Assembly: GCF_013303125.1 (NCBI RefSeq)
Contig: NZ_JABTTE010000011.1
Location: forward strand, 1-64,000
Direction of reading: 5' to 3'
From: Calidifontibacillus erzurumensis
GTDB taxonomy: Bacteria > Bacillota > Bacilli > Bacillales > Bacillaceae_J
Length of the DNA: 64,000 nt
The position numbers were made by a program, and so were the translations under genes. Shown here in pieces: positions 55,469 to 64,000 of the stretch. The first letter of the stretch is position 1. Each line of letters starts with the position of its first letter. The notes beneath the pieces were generated by a model. It saw nothing but the letters and a program-made list of their open reading frames with translations. It was not told where the DNA came from and did not search any database.

Positions 55469-57655
55469 TTAGTTTTGAGTGACTGCAAACTTAGCTTTTG
55501 CTTCCGCACGACGCTTATGCAAAATAGGTTCCGTATAGCCGCTTGGTGAATCATAACCTTTAAAGATCAAGTCGCAAGCTGCTTGGAAGGCAACAGAATT
55601 TTCATAGTCAGGCGCCATATTACGATAGTTAGGGTCGCCGGCATTTTGTTCATCTACAACTTTTGCCATCCGTTTTAATGTTTCCATCACTTGCTCTTTT
55701 GTGCAAATGCCATGGTGGAGCCAGTTTGCCACATGTTGGCTTGAAATGCGCAATGTTGCTCGGTCTTCCATTAAACCGATATTGTTAATATCAGGTACTT
55801 TTGAACAACCGACACCTTGTTCTACCCAACGAACAACATAGCCAAGGATGCCTTGAGCATTGTTGTCAAGTTCTTGTTGGATTTCTTCTGGTGACCAGTT
55901 TGGATTTTTCTCGATTGGAATTTGTAAAATTTCGTCTTGTAAATCAGCGATTGATTTCTTCAACTCATTTTGAACTTCGACCACATCGACTTGATGATAG
56001 TGAAGGGCATGCAATGTTGCAGCAGTTGGAGATGGTACCCAAGCTGTGTTTCCGCCCGCTTTTAAGTGGCCGATTTTTTGTTTTAACATTTCTGCCATCA
56101 TGTCTGGGATTGCCCACATACCTTTACCGATTTGGGCGCGTCCTTGTAATCCGCATGTTAAACCGACATTTACATTTGATTTTTCATAAGCATTGAGCCA
56201 TGTGGATGATTTCATATGGTTTTTGCGGATCATAGGACCTGCTTCCATGGAAGTATGAATTTCATCGCCTGTACGGTCAAGGAATCCTGTATTGATGAAG
56301 ACAATCCGGTCTTTTACTTCATAAATGCAGTTTTTCAAGTTTAAGGATGTACGTCTTTCTTCATCCATCACACCGATTTTGATTGTGTTGCGCTCTAATT
56401 GAAGCATGTCTTCCACACGTTCAAACAGCTTGTTACTAAAAGCAACTTCTTTAGAGCCATGCATTTTCGGTTTTACGATGTAAATTGATCCTTTTTTAGA
56501 GTTTGTATATTTCGTATTTCCAATGATGTCATGGGAAGCGATTAAACTGCTGATCGCTGCATCTAAAATTCCTTCAGGCACTTCTTCGCCGTTTTCATCT
56601 AAGATGGCATTTGTTGTCATTAAATGGCCAACATTTCGGCAAAACATTAGTGAGCGTCCAGAAAGTGTCAATGTTTCACCAGTTAATGTTGTGTACGTAC
56701 GATCAGGATTCAATGTACGTGTCATCATTTTGTTATTCTTTTCGAATGTCGCACTGATGTCGCCTTTAATAAGGCCTAACCAGTTGCGGTATACGCGAAC
56801 TTTGTCTTCAGCGTCAACAGCCGCAACAGAATCTTCAAAGTCCATGATCGTTGTAACGGCAGATTCCATTACGATATCTTTAATACCAGCTTGGTCTGAT
56901 TTACCAATCGGATGGTTTCTGTCCATTTGAATTTCAAAATGAAGCCCGTTATTTTTAAATAATAAAGTAGATGGATTTTCTGCTTCCCCTTGGTAGGCGA
57001 TCAGTTTTTCAGAATCTTTTAAAGTTGTTGTTACGCCATTTTCAAGGGTAACTTGTAATGTTTGACCGTTAATTTCATATTTAACAGCGTTCTTATGTGA
57101 TCCTTCTTGAAGAGGAATCGTTTGATCAAGAAACTCTTTTGCATAAGCGATAACTTTTTCACCGCGAGCCGGGTTGTATGATGCCGTACGTTCTGTACCT
57201 TCTTCTTCTGGAATAGCATCCGTTCCATAAAGCGCATCGTAAAGGCTTCCCCAGCGGGCATTCGCAGCATTAATCGCATACCGGGCATTATCAACAGGCA
57301 CAACAAGCTGAGGACCTGCTTGGACTGAAATTTCATCGTCGACATTTGCCGTATTGATTGTAAAATCTTCAACTTCCTTTTCTATATAATCAATTTCTTG
57401 TAAAAATCTTTTATATTCTTCAAATTGAAAGGAATCTTTATTTTTCAAATGCCATTCATTAATTCTTTTTTGCATTTCATCTCTTTTGGCTAAAAGCGCT
57501 TTGTTTTCAGGAGTTAAGTCTTTAATGAGCGCCTCAAGTCCATTCCAAAATTGTTCAACAGTGACGCGAGTTCCTGGAAGAGCTTCATTGTTAATAAAGT
57601 CTTTTAGGATCGAAGCTACCTGTAAATTGCCGATTTTTTCATAGTTCGTCATCAT
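55469..57655 (-). CDS. glcB: Malate synthase G
   Basis: 728 residues from ATG 57655, chosen by GGGAGGAAAC seven bases upstream. The size and the AceB/GlcB barrel motifs ([59 protein letters not shown]) identify isoform G. It condenses glyoxylate with acetyl-CoA to malate in the cytosol, serving glycolate or glyoxylate use. No isocitrate lyase or glycolate oxidase gene is nearby in the window. Confidence 0.95.
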   Translation of the reverse strand: MMTNYEKIGNLQVASILKDFINNEALPGTRVTVEQFWNGLEALIKDLTPENKALLAKRDEMQKRINEWHLKNKDSFQFEEYKRFLQEIDYIEKEVEDFTINTANVDDEISVQAGPQLVVPVDNARYAINAANARWGSLYDALYGTDAIPEEEGTERTASYNPARGEKVIAYAKEFLDQTIPLQEGSHKNAVKYEINGQTLQVTLENGVTTTLKDSEKLIAYQGEAENPSTLLFKNNGLHFEIQMDRNHPIGKSDQAGIKDIVMESAVTTIMDFEDSVAAVDAEDKVRVYRNWLGLIKGDISATFEKNNKMMTRTLNPDRTYTTLTGETLTLSGRSLMFCRNVGHLMTTNAILDENGEEVPEGILDAAISSLIASHDIIGNTKYTNSKKGSIYIVKPKMHGSKEVAFSNKLFERVEDMLQLERNTIKIGVMDEERRTSLNLKNCIYEVKDRIVFINTGFLDRTGDEIHTSMEAGPMIRKNHMKSSTWLNAYEKSNVNVGLTCGLQGRAQIGKGMWAIPDMMAEMLKQKIGHLKAGGNTAWVPSPTAATLHALHYHQVDVVEVQNELKKSIADLQDEILQIPIEKNPNWSPEEIQQELDNNAQGILGYVVRWVEQGVGCSKVPDINNIGLMEDRATLRISSQHVANWLHHGICTKEQVMETLKRMAKVVDEQNAGDPNYRNMAPDYENSVAFQAACDLIFKGYDSPSGYTEPILHKRRAEAKAKFAVTQN

Positions 57656-57897
57656 TTGTTTCCTCCCTAATTTAAAAAGATAGTTCTCTCCTGAACAGAT
57701 CATTTCAAAAAAATTTTTAAAATTACATCTATTTCTCTTGGTTTTATTATAAAAGTTTTTTCGTATTCTTAAAAATACATTTTTTGAATAATGAGTATGC
57801 CCTAAGGTTATAGACAGAAAGAAAGAGGCTTGCCGAAAAGTGTTTTATAAAAAAATTAGCCTAGACACTTGATCGACAGCCTCGTTATTCGACAATG

Positions 57898-58119
57898 TTA
57901 TAAATCATGTTGAAATTCTCTTTTTTCGTGCTTGGTGAGCCAATTTTTTATATCAGTCAAAATGGCAAATGCTAATAATGAATTAATGAGCCAAACGGTA
58001 ATAAATTGGCCGTTTGTCCCCAGTTTGATCGTATCGTAATTTTTAATTTCCATGACAATAAAAGCTTCTACTAAAATCAACCCTAGTCCCAACAAAAGAG
58101 CAGACCCTGCACGAAACAA
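57898..58119 (-). CDS. Small membrane protein of unknown function
   Basis: 73 residues from a TTG start behind AAGGAAGG. Two membrane segments (SALLLGLGLILVEAFIVMEI; FITVWLINSLLAFAIL) and a charged C-terminus (DIKNWLTKHEKREFQHDL). No family recognised. Confidence 0.55.
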   Translation of the reverse strand: MFRAGSALLLGLGLILVEAFIVMEIKNYDTIKLGTNGQFITVWLINSLLAFAILTDIKNWLTKHEKREFQHDL

Positions 58120-58298
58120 TAAAATTCCTTCCTTCCTAAAATAGTAATATTCATCTTAATATTATCTGAATATTTTCATTTTAGCATAGATTGTCCATTT
58201 GTTAAGACTTTAATCGTAATTTTTTGAACGTGCGTCAAAAATCTCTTTTGATTTGCGAATGAATAAGTAAAATACTTAAAAGGGAGAGAGCAATACAT

Positions 58299-59159
58299 AT
58301 GAATAGTAAGAAGAAGTTTTCAAAAACACTTTCCAAATGTATGGTTGCCGCGATGTTAACCGTTCCATTTGGAGCTAGTGTTGCATCTGCGGAGCAAACG
58401 GCAGCGCAGGAAAATATAGTGAAAAGTGAAATAAAAACAGAAGTTTCCGAATCGGTTGTATTGCCTGGGGATTTATTTTACTTTGCTAAAATATTAACAG
58501 AAAAAATTAAACTTGCTTTAGCCAATGAAGATCTCGAAAAGGCGAAACTGTTAGTTCAATTTACACAAGACCGGTTACATGAAGCAGAGCTTCTGTTTAA
58601 AAATGGAGATGAAAAATTAGCTTATGAAACATTAAAAAAGGCCGTTGAATTGCAAAACAAAGCGCTTGATTATAGCGGACAAAGCGAGAGTGGAAATACT
58701 GTTGACCAATCTCTGGATAAAAAAGAACATGGGGCTAAAAAAGAAGATTTATCGAAAAAAACTAAACTGAAAAACAGTGCAGAAATAGAAGCTGCAAAAA
58801 AAGAACTGGAAGAAGCATTTTCGAATAATGTTCATGGTTTACTGAATGCGATGCAGCATGTAAAAAATCCGAAGGCACTGAAAGAACTTACAAAAAATCT
58901 TGAAAAGCAAGCAAAACAATATGAAAAAAACTATGGGAAACTTTTAAAAGAAGAAGTGAAGTATGAGAAAAAGGAAACAGATGAATCAAAAAAAGGTGCT
59001 CCCCACAAATTGAAACATGAAAAGAAGAAGCAGAAAGATGAAAGGAAGAAATTGAAAGAAGAACAAAAACAAGAAAGAAAACTAGCCCATGAAAAGAAAA
59101 AACTAGAGAAAAAACAAAAGAAGGAAGAAAGAAAACAAGAAAAAAAGAATGAGCGATAA
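58299..59159 (+). CDS. Secreted DUF5667-like protein with Lys-rich tail
   Basis: 286 residues: a signal peptide (TLSKCMVAAMLTVPFGASVASA), a DUF5667-like region (LPGDLFYFAKILTEKIKLALANE, residues about 55-120), a second helical part, and a very Lys/Glu-rich coiled-coil tail (residues about 220-286, for example KKKQKDERKKLKEEQ). Likely exported and bound to the wall or to polyanions; the exact function is unknown. GGGAGAGAG lies before ATG 58299. Confidence 0.8.
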   Translation: MNSKKKFSKTLSKCMVAAMLTVPFGASVASAEQTAAQENIVKSEIKTEVSESVVLPGDLFYFAKILTEKIKLALANEDLEKAKLLVQFTQDRLHEAELLFKNGDEKLAYETLKKAVELQNKALDYSGQSESGNTVDQSLDKKEHGAKKEDLSKKTKLKNSAEIEAAKKELEEAFSNNVHGLLNAMQHVKNPKALKELTKNLEKQAKQYEKNYGKLLKEEVKYEKKETDESKKGAPHKLKHEKKKQKDERKKLKEEQKQERKLAHEKKKLEKKQKKEERKQEKKNER

Positions 59160-59198
59160 TTATGTCTGAAAAGACAAGTGCTTGAAAAAGGTCTGAAA

Positions 59199-59250
59199 AA
59201 AATAATAGCAAGCGGTGAAAATAATCATTTTTACCACTTGCTATTATTTA
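59199..59250. terminator. Bidirectional terminator
   Basis: AAATAATAGCAAG and CTTGCTATTATTT are a perfect 13-bp pair, flanked by A- and T-tracts, between the convergent Lys-rich and fbpB-like genes. Confidence 0.88.
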
Positions 59251-59292
59251 TATTTATTAGAGAATCCTTTGATCATAAAGGATACCTTATAA

Positions 59293-59439
59293 TTAACGTT
59301 TTGAAATGGCAGCAAGCAATTCTTTTTCATGTCTTTTTTCTAATTTTAGCTCAATGCGGTCCAATTCTTTTTCGTTTTTCAAAAGCTCGCGTTTATTTTC
59401 TTTTACTAACTCTTCGAATGGTAACATACGTTTTTTCAT
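59293..59439 (-). CDS. FbpB-like small basic protein (48 aa)
   Basis: ATG 59439 on the minus strand follows GGAGG. The 48 residues (MKKRMLPFEELVKENKREL start, then KNEKELDRIELKLEKRHEKE) match the small FbpB/Fur-regulated basic protein pattern, in which FEELVxENKxELL is conserved. In Bacillus subtilis FbpB helps the FsrA small RNA in the iron-sparing response. A Fur-box-like site lies upstream (59476-59490), supporting iron control. Confidence 0.8.
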   Translation of the reverse strand: MKKRMLPFEELVKENKRELLKNEKELDRIELKLEKRHEKELLAAISKR

Positions 59440-59475
59440 TGTCAACAATCCTCCATTTATTTTTACCACTTTCAG

Positions 59476-59490
59476 TGATAATAATTTTTT
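59476..59490. promoter_or_regulatory. Fur-box-like site upstream of fbpB-like gene
   Basis: TGATAATAATTTTTT matches the left half of the 7-1-7 Fur box (TGATAAT-N-ATTATCA) exactly and the first three bases of the right half. It lies 37 nt before the start codon. Confidence 0.45.
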
Positions 59491-59693
59491 TTATAGTTTT
59501 ATTATAAATTCTCTTTAATTCGACAATATATGATATAAATCACATTTTCAATACTTTTGTATATAATTTCACAATATCTTAACAATTTTCTGAAATATTC
59601 TGCTAATATAATACCAAAACTTGGATAGTTGAGGGGGTTAGGAGGAAAAAAGTTGATTGGATGGGAAGTTGTGTGGATTTTACCAATTTGGAA

Positions 59694-59728
59694 ATAAAAG
59701 GTCCCAAGCGGGGATTGCTTGGGACCTT
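59694..59728 (-). terminator. Terminator of the SASP gene
   Basis: GGTCCCAAGC and GCTTGGGACC form a perfect 10-bp stem; on the minus strand it is followed by TTTTATTT. It lies about 25 nt downstream of the SASP stop. Confidence 0.9.
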
Positions 59729-59752
59729 GAAGCCATTCATATGAAATTTTTA

Positions 59753-59962
59753 TTAAAACTGACCGCGAGTTCCAGCTAATTGTTGTTGAGCCATAGATAC
59801 TAGGCGTTTTGTAATTTCTCCACCAACAGATCCGTTAGCACGAGAAGTTGTGTCAGGACCAAGGTTTACACCAAATTCTTGAGCAATTTCATATTTCATT
59901 TGGTCAAGTGCTTGTTGAACACCAGGAACTAATAATTGGTTGCTGCTGTTGTTGTTTGGCAT
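59753..59962 (-). CDS. Alpha/beta-type small acid-soluble spore protein
   Basis: 69 residues from ATG 59962; AAGGAG gives better spacing for this ATG than for the one two codons upstream. It has the GPR protease site in [11 protein letters not shown] and the DNA-binding segment [16 protein letters not shown]. It coats and protects DNA in dormant spores, and is made late in the forespore, usually under sigma-G. Confidence 0.96.
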   Translation of the reverse strand: MPNNNSSNQLLVPGVQQALDQMKYEIAQEFGVNLGPDTTSRANGSVGGEITKRLVSMAQQQLAGTRGQF

Positions 59963-59996
59963 AATCATCCACTCCTTGAGAATGTTCTAGTTGTAA

Positions 59997-60055
59997 TGGT
60001 AGGGTTAGTTGGATTTGCACCAACAGTATTCTTTACTGCCTTGAAGGCTAACCCT
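59997..60055 (-). ncRNA. tRNA-like mini-cloverleaf ending in CCA (candidate)
   Basis: On the minus strand a perfect 7-bp acceptor-like stem (AGGGTTA / TAACCCT) encloses GCC-TTCAA-GGC, an AGTA / TACT hairpin and a 5-bp arm GTTGG / CCAAC with loop TGCAAAT. That last arm matches a T-arm (T54, C56, R57, A58, Y60 present). The acceptor is followed by A-CCA. At 59 nt it is too short for a normal tRNA: D-arm and anticodon arm are reduced and there is no variable loop. It lies 34 nt upstream of the SASP start, within its leader or promoter region. It could be a tRNA-derived remnant or an mRNA leader structure. Confidence 0.4.
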
Positions 60056-60305
60056 ATATTTGTATTTGATACTTTGTTGTATTCTTAAGTTATCCAGTTC
60101 TTTTTGTTGTATGAGTAGTAATTTTTGGTATTTATTATAATATCTTTTAGAGAAATTTTATTAAGTGTATTTTATGAACTCTTTCAAGTCCTATACATTT
60201 TTCAAGTGGTAATTATTGGTGCCCTATCGTTGTAGTAGTTTAAAGAAGACATACGCATACTTACAGGTAACAAAATATTTTTTAAGTAATCAAAAGGAGA
60301 CTAGT

Positions 60306-60560
60306 ATGATGTATGTATGTCCTCTTTGCAACAAATTAGGGCAAAAAAATTATCAATGTCCAACCTGCCTGACAAGTCTTGAAGATTGTGGAAGGTTAAT
60401 GGATTATTTTGATAATTATAGTCCGTATTTAGAAATTGACGGAACGAAGTTAGTTGATGGCTATCCGAACGATCAAAAAAACCACCAATGTCCCCATGTT
60501 TTTTATTGTCCGAACTGCTTGACAGAACAGGTTTATTTAATTGATGAAATAATCTTCTAA
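60306..60560 (+). CDS. Small zinc-ribbon protein
   Basis: 84 residues from ATG 60306 behind AAAAGGAGAC; a longer frame to 60216 lacks a ribosome site. Cys pairs in CPLCNKL and CPTCLT form one possible zinc knuckle, and CPHVFYCPNCL a second. Family not recognised; may be a metal-binding or nucleic-acid-binding adaptor. Confidence 0.72.
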   Translation: MMYVCPLCNKLGQKNYQCPTCLTSLEDCGRLMDYFDNYSPYLEIDGTKLVDGYPNDQKNHQCPHVFYCPNCLTEQVYLIDEIIF

Positions 60561-60669
60561 TCCCATAATTTTTTATGAGAATAATGTGTAATGATTTCTT
60601 TTAATGGAAATATATTATATAATTTAAGTACATGGTGGGGTAATTTGATTTATAAGGATGGTGTACAAA

Positions 60670-60930
60670 ATGGAATATCCGCAAGATATGAAAAATCGTC
60701 TTAGACGAGTTGAAGGACAAGTTCGTGGTATCATTCGCATGATGGAAGAAGATAAAGATTGTAAAGATGTGATTACACAATTATCTGCTGTCCGCGCTGC
60801 CATAGATCGAACAATCGGCTATGTCGTTGCTAAAAACCTTGAGCATTGCATCCGCATGCAAGCGGAAAAAGGAGAAAGTGCAGAAGAGGTTATAAATGAA
60901 GCAGTTAAATTAATTGTGAAAAGCAGATAA
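60670..60930 (+). CDS. CsoR/CstR-family (DUF156) metal- or sulfide-sensing repressor
   Basis: 86 residues from ATG 60670 (AAGGATGG upstream). It has the all-helical DUF156 layout RLRRVEGQVRGIIRMMEEDKDC, QLSAVRAAIDR and NLEHCIRM. Cys in DKDC and Cys in EHC are present; the pattern is closer to the persulfide sensor CstR than to the Cu(I) sensor CsoR, which needs His-x3-Cys. No target gene (copper ATPase or rhodanese) is adjacent, so the regulon is not evident here. Confidence 0.88.
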   Translation: MEYPQDMKNRLRRVEGQVRGIIRMMEEDKDCKDVITQLSAVRAAIDRTIGYVVAKNLEHCIRMQAEKGESAEEVINEAVKLIVKSR

Positions 60931-61002
60931 AATATAGACGCCGATGTTAAACTCATTTAAAAAATATGCCGCCCATTTTATACTAATGGTTTACAAAAAT
61001 AG

Positions 61003-61039
61003 GCACAGGGCAAGAAGCCAAGTTCACAATGCCCTGTGC
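61003..61039. terminator. Bidirectional hairpin terminator
   Basis: GCACAGGGCA and TGCCCTGTGC form a perfect 10-bp stem between the convergent CsoR-family gene and the small acidic gene. Confidence 0.78.
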
Positions 61040-61047
61040 TTAACTTT

Positions 61048-61254
61048 TTATGTCAATTCCAAAGGCGGTTCTTCCTCAAGCATATTTCGATCGTCGTCGA
61101 TCGGTTTTTCCACTCCTCTAGTGATGACCGTTCCACCAGCCATTCCTTCATTAATCATACGATCGACATCCATAAAATAACGGTCGCGTCCTTCATATTT
61201 TGAGTCTTTAGCTAATAATGCTTGAATTTCCTGTTCTCTGTCGTTGTGTTCCAT
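61048..61254 (-). CDS. Small acidic conserved hypothetical protein
   Basis: 68 residues, rich in Asp and Glu, with EGRDRYFMDVDRMINEGMAGGTV and VEKPIDDDRNMLEEEPP. AAAAGGAGGAGGAAC directly upstream of the ATG at 61254 is a very strong ribosome site. No family recognised. Confidence 0.7.
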   Translation of the reverse strand: MEHNDREQEIQALLAKDSKYEGRDRYFMDVDRMINEGMAGGTVITRGVEKPIDDDRNMLEEEPPLELT

Positions 61255-61566
61255 TGATTAGTTCCTCCTCCTTTTCCCTTAATTTGCACATATGTAAATG
61301 AACTATGCATGACGAATGAAAAAGGATAGGGAAGTGGAAGGGACTAAAGAGCATTTTATTAAACCTTAAAGCGAGCTTAGGCGCTTATAAATGTGATTGT
61401 ATCATTTTTTTGGCAGGTCATCACCACATGAATATCCACAGTTTTTGGGAATAATAGAAGTTAAGCTGATCGATGTTGAAGAAATTCTAAAATCGATCAT
61501 TTTAGTCCACTGAAAAAACATGCTCTGTAATTGTAAGTGGTGATGGACGAAAAAAAGAGGCTATTT
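61255..61566. other. Spacer between yheD stop and the small acidic gene
   Basis: No gene or convincing structure was seen in about 310 bases. It contains the promoter region of the minus-strand gene at 61048. Confidence 0.4.
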
Positions 61567-62739
61567 TTAAGCCCTTTTTGTATCATATTCGAGAAAAATT
61601 TCGACTAAATGATTCAAGCCTTTTTCATAAATATCCGGCTCGTCAAATTTCATCGGTTTGGAATTGACATCAAAGATGAAAAATCGGTTATCGACTGTTT
61701 TTCCAATATCCATTGAAAATTCTTTAACAGCTCCTGGACGAAATGCTCTTTCCAAAACTTTTCCTGTCCGTCTGGCCAACAATCGGATGTATTCGAGGTC
61801 TTTCTCGTTCGTCACTTGGTCTACTTCGAGTAAATTTCCTCCCTTTAAAACATGTGTAGTAATGCCATTTCTTTTGCTTTGACGGATACCTATTCCTGAT
61901 ACAATCCAATTATTTTTTACGTGATGAACGAGAACGCGATAATCATACGTTCGTTCATTTTGCTGCAGTAGATCTTTTTTTTGCTGGATAATATATTCTC
62001 TTTTTTCAAGTAGTGGAGTGATTTTTCGGTCCCAAATATTTTGGAAAAAAGTTGAACCGTATATTTGCCCATGACCTTTTAATTGGAAGCTATCATTGTC
62101 ATTGATTGAAAGGACAAAAATTCCATTTCCTTTGCTGCCGTCATTTGGTTTTAAATAAAGGGAGCGAAAGTCTTTTATTCGTTGTTCGAGTTGTTCTTTT
62201 GATTGAACTTTTTCGGTAAAAGGAAGATGTTTTTTTAATTTTGCATCTTTGTGTAAAATCGAATAAATATCCCATTTTTTAAAAAAACTGCAATTAAACA
62301 TTGGAATGCGTTTGTTTTTGCACCAAGATGAAAAAGCTTGAAATTGTTCTGTCTGTTCATCTTTACGGTATGGGATGCGATTATATACGACCGTTGGTGT
62401 ACCGATATTGCTGACGTAAGCCCAGCTATTTTTCTTCTCATAAAAAATATAGCCGCCATTGATTTTGTTATTTTTTAATGATGATAATGTTAAAACGACG
62501 ACAGTTCTTCCTTTTTCGGCTAATTTCCGGGAAAGGTCACGGAAAAGTTCAAAGTTTCCTGTAATCGGCGCATTTTTTCCTTCCGTCGTTAAAATACCAA
62601 AGTATGGGTGGTTATTTTTTTTCATTAAAAACCGGCAAGGATACCCCCAATTTATTCGTGAAGAAGGGCAGTAACCCAACGAAAGAGTGGGGGAGGAATT
62701 GCCGTCAGATACCGCATGGTACTTGAAATTCGTACCCAA
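61567..62739 (-). CDS. yheD: YheC/YheD-family ATP-grasp spore-coat-associated protein (YheD-like)
   Basis: 390 residues from a TTG at 62739, with GGTGG about 15 nt upstream; an inner ATG (MKKNNHPYFGIL) is possible. The N-terminus has FGILTTEGKNAPITGNFELF, typical of this family, then an ATP-grasp region: LYLKPNDGSKGNGIFVL, TYDYRVLVHHV and FFIFDVNSKP (metal-binding Asn). YheC and YheD are found on Bacillus spores. It is about 215 nt downstream of the related gene at 62952, on the same strand, but separated by a hairpin. Confidence 0.87.
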   Translation of the reverse strand: MGTNFKYHAVSDGNSSPTLSLGYCPSSRINWGYPCRFLMKKNNHPYFGILTTEGKNAPITGNFELFRDLSRKLAEKGRTVVVLTLSSLKNNKINGGYIFYEKKNSWAYVSNIGTPTVVYNRIPYRKDEQTEQFQAFSSWCKNKRIPMFNCSFFKKWDIYSILHKDAKLKKHLPFTEKVQSKEQLEQRIKDFRSLYLKPNDGSKGNGIFVLSINDNDSFQLKGHGQIYGSTFFQNIWDRKITPLLEKREYIIQQKKDLLQQNERTYDYRVLVHHVKNNWIVSGIGIRQSKRNGITTHVLKGGNLLEVDQVTNEKDLEYIRLLARRTGKVLERAFRPGAVKEFSMDIGKTVDNRFFIFDVNSKPMKFDEPDIYEKGLNHLVEIFLEYDTKRA

Positions 62740-62857
62740 GTATCTGATATTCCACCTTGCCCCCTCCTTTCCTCATAAATGAAAACTATTGTTTACCTAA
62801 TTGTATGAGGTTTGTTTTAAGAAATTGTTCTGTTTTAAAGTTTGCTATTAAAAAAAA

Positions 62858-62912
62858 TGACCGTTGCAAACGGGGTGTCTTTCCCCTTCGTTGTGCAACA
62901 GTCGCTTTTCAT
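62858..62912 (-). terminator. Terminator of the yheC-like gene
   Basis: On the minus strand GACTGTTGCA and TGCAACGGTC pair with an inner GGGG / CCCC, followed by ATTTTTTTTAAT. It lies between yheC and yheD. Confidence 0.75.
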
Positions 62913-62951
62913 ATGGGTGGAGAAAAAACAATCGGATCGGAATTCGCGATT

Positions 62952-64000
62952 TTATTTTGTTCGTTGTTGATTAAAAAGAACTTCAGGTTCATAAATTGCT
63001 TTTTTCGTTAAATAGACGGCATAAGAGATTGGCAATGCCCTTGATTGTTGATCGAGCTCTCTTAATTTCGGGTGTTTGAAAATAGATCTGCCAGGTTTTG
63101 AATTAGCTTCAAATAGCCAAATTCGTCCATTTTTATCAATACCGACATCATAACCAATTTCTCCAAGAGGCCCTTTTATTTCCTTTTCTAAAATGCTAGA
63201 CATTTTAAGAACGGCTTGCTCCAGCTTTGGGGCAATGTCAGTAGGGAGCGGTGCTAGTTTAATAATTTCATCAATTGTTTTAACAGTGCCTCCGCTAGCA
63301 ACATGGGTGGTCACACTGCCAATGCCAGCAACTTTTGCAGCCATAGCACTTACTTTCCAATGTCCGGATTCATCTTTGTTTGTATGGATTCTAAAATCAA
63401 TCGGTTTATCTTCATATCGAATGAGCCCGATTCCTTGTTGGGCTAGAAGCCCTTTTAGATGGGTGGTTTTAAATTGATGCCTAAGAAGCGCTTCAAGTGA
63501 TTTATATTTTCGCAAGTAATTTTGGTCATCTTGGCGGAAACGGCAATACCATGCGTTTTCATCTGCAGGTTTTATGATATGATGAATTCCTAATCCAAGG
63601 CTGCCGTTGATCGGTTTTACATAAATATGACTATATTTTTTAAAAAGGGCTTCGATTTCCTCCATCGTTGGATTTGCGATGGTTTCCGGCAAAAAGTGTG
63701 CAACTTCAGGATGGGCACTGAAAATTTGGTGGATTTCCCATTTATTGAAAAAGCCAGGATTAAACCAAGGTATTAAATACTCTTGTTGAAGTTTTGTTTT
63801 GATTGATTTTAAGACGGTATGACTTTCCGTTTTTCGATTTGGCAGGCGATCATAAACGACATTAGGAAAAGGGACTTCAAATTGCTTCCATCCGTCACTA
63901 TTATGAAATAGACCTTTGATTCTTCCCGATTCCCAATTGATATGATTGGCTCCGAAGACAAATGTATAAGCACCGACTTTTCGCTCCATCGATAAGAGTT
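62952..64000 (-). CDS. yheC: YheC/YheD-family ATP-grasp protein (YheC-like), 5' end outside the window
   Basis: At least 348 codons; the frame stays open to the window edge, so the first visible ATG (63989) may not be the start. ATP-grasp parts are HIYVKPINGSLGLGIHHII, KPIDFRIHTNKDESGHW and IWLFEANSKPGRSIF. Paralogous to the next gene on the same strand. Likely spore-associated; enzymatic substrate unknown. Confidence 0.85.
   Translation of the reverse strand, partial: LLSMERKVGAYTFVFGANHINWESGRIKGLFHNSDGWKQFEVPFPNVVYDRLPNRKTESHTVLKSIKTKLQQEYLIPWFNPGFFNKWEIHQIFSAHPEVAHFLPETIANPTMEEIEALFKKYSHIYVKPINGSLGLGIHHIIKPADENAWYCRFRQDDQNYLRKYKSLEALLRHQFKTTHLKGLLAQQGIGLIRYEDKPIDFRIHTNKDESGHWKVSAMAAKVAGIGSVTTHVASGGTVKTIDEIIKLAPLPTDIAPKLEQAVLKMSSILEKEIKGPLGEIGYDVGIDKNGRIWLFEANSKPGRSIFKHPKLRELDQQSRALPISYAVYLTKKAIYEPEVLFNQQRTK

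Noticed and set aside
59997-60055. Functional standard tRNA gene
   Set aside because: Too short, with a reduced D-arm, no U33 in the anticodon-like loop and no variable loop; kept only as a tRNA-like finding.

Overview
The window looks like a chromosome segment of a spore-forming, low-GC member of the Bacillaceae. Evidence is the set of sporulation genes (prkA, yhbH, spoVR, an alpha/beta small acid-soluble spore protein, yheC/yheD ATP-grasp coat genes, a yhdB-like gene), Bacillus-style AGGAGG ribosome sites and AT-rich spacers. A moderately thermophilic Caldibacillus-like host is my inference from gene content, not something proven here. No rRNA or canonical tRNA gene was seen.

Region 1-12.2 kb is an insertion-sequence graveyard. 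An IS21 istAB remnant is followed by an IS3-family element whose orfA is split by an IS630-family element at a TA site. A minus-strand PD-(D/E)XK nuclease gene is split by a 6.67 kb composite transposon (3426-10094): two nearly identical direct IS3 copies enclosing a secreted NlpC/P60-like protein, a membrane-anchored protein and a third IS3 element. ACG flanks both outer ends, and removing the transposon plus one ACG restores the nuclease reading frame. Two different IS3 elements here carry the same kind of ~105-nt palindromic module behind orfB. Decayed gene fragments follow to 12.2 kb.

Region 12.3-23.8 kb: the sporulation kinase gene prkA and its usual partner yhbH are about 8 kb apart. 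Between them lie a divergent PNP-oxidase-like/MocR pair, long AT-rich non-coding stretches, four tandem very small genes for Gly/Leu-rich peptides (35-37 aa), a large nested inverted repeat and an S-layer-type protein with a long Asn-Gly-Gly repeat. The four-peptide cluster is the best candidate for an undescribed system: codons have diverged while the peptides are almost unchanged.

Region 23.8-47.8 kb is mostly core metabolism and transport: an MreB-like protein, DUF1992 and cupin proteins, two EamA transporters, a membrane c-di-GMP phosphodiesterase with a degenerate GGDEF site, a proline-catabolism block (P5C dehydrogenase, PutP, PutR-like) without proline dehydrogenase, an MFS pump, a GH31 alpha-glucosidase, a YpuA-like protein, the sulfur operon yrrT-luxS-mccA-mccB, a GDPD phosphodiesterase and a phosphoglucomutase.

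Region 47.8-64 kb holds further sporulation genes (yhdB-like, spoVR, SASP, yheD, yheC), malate synthase G with a LysR regulator, a CDF cation exporter, a stand-alone tyrosine recombinase, a CsoR-family regulator and a small FbpB-like iron-response gene. Four intergenic regions (34.8, 47.8, 48.95 and 51.95 kb) contain unrelated, decaying tandem repeats. A 59-nt tRNA-like cloverleaf ending in CCA lies just upstream of the SASP gene.
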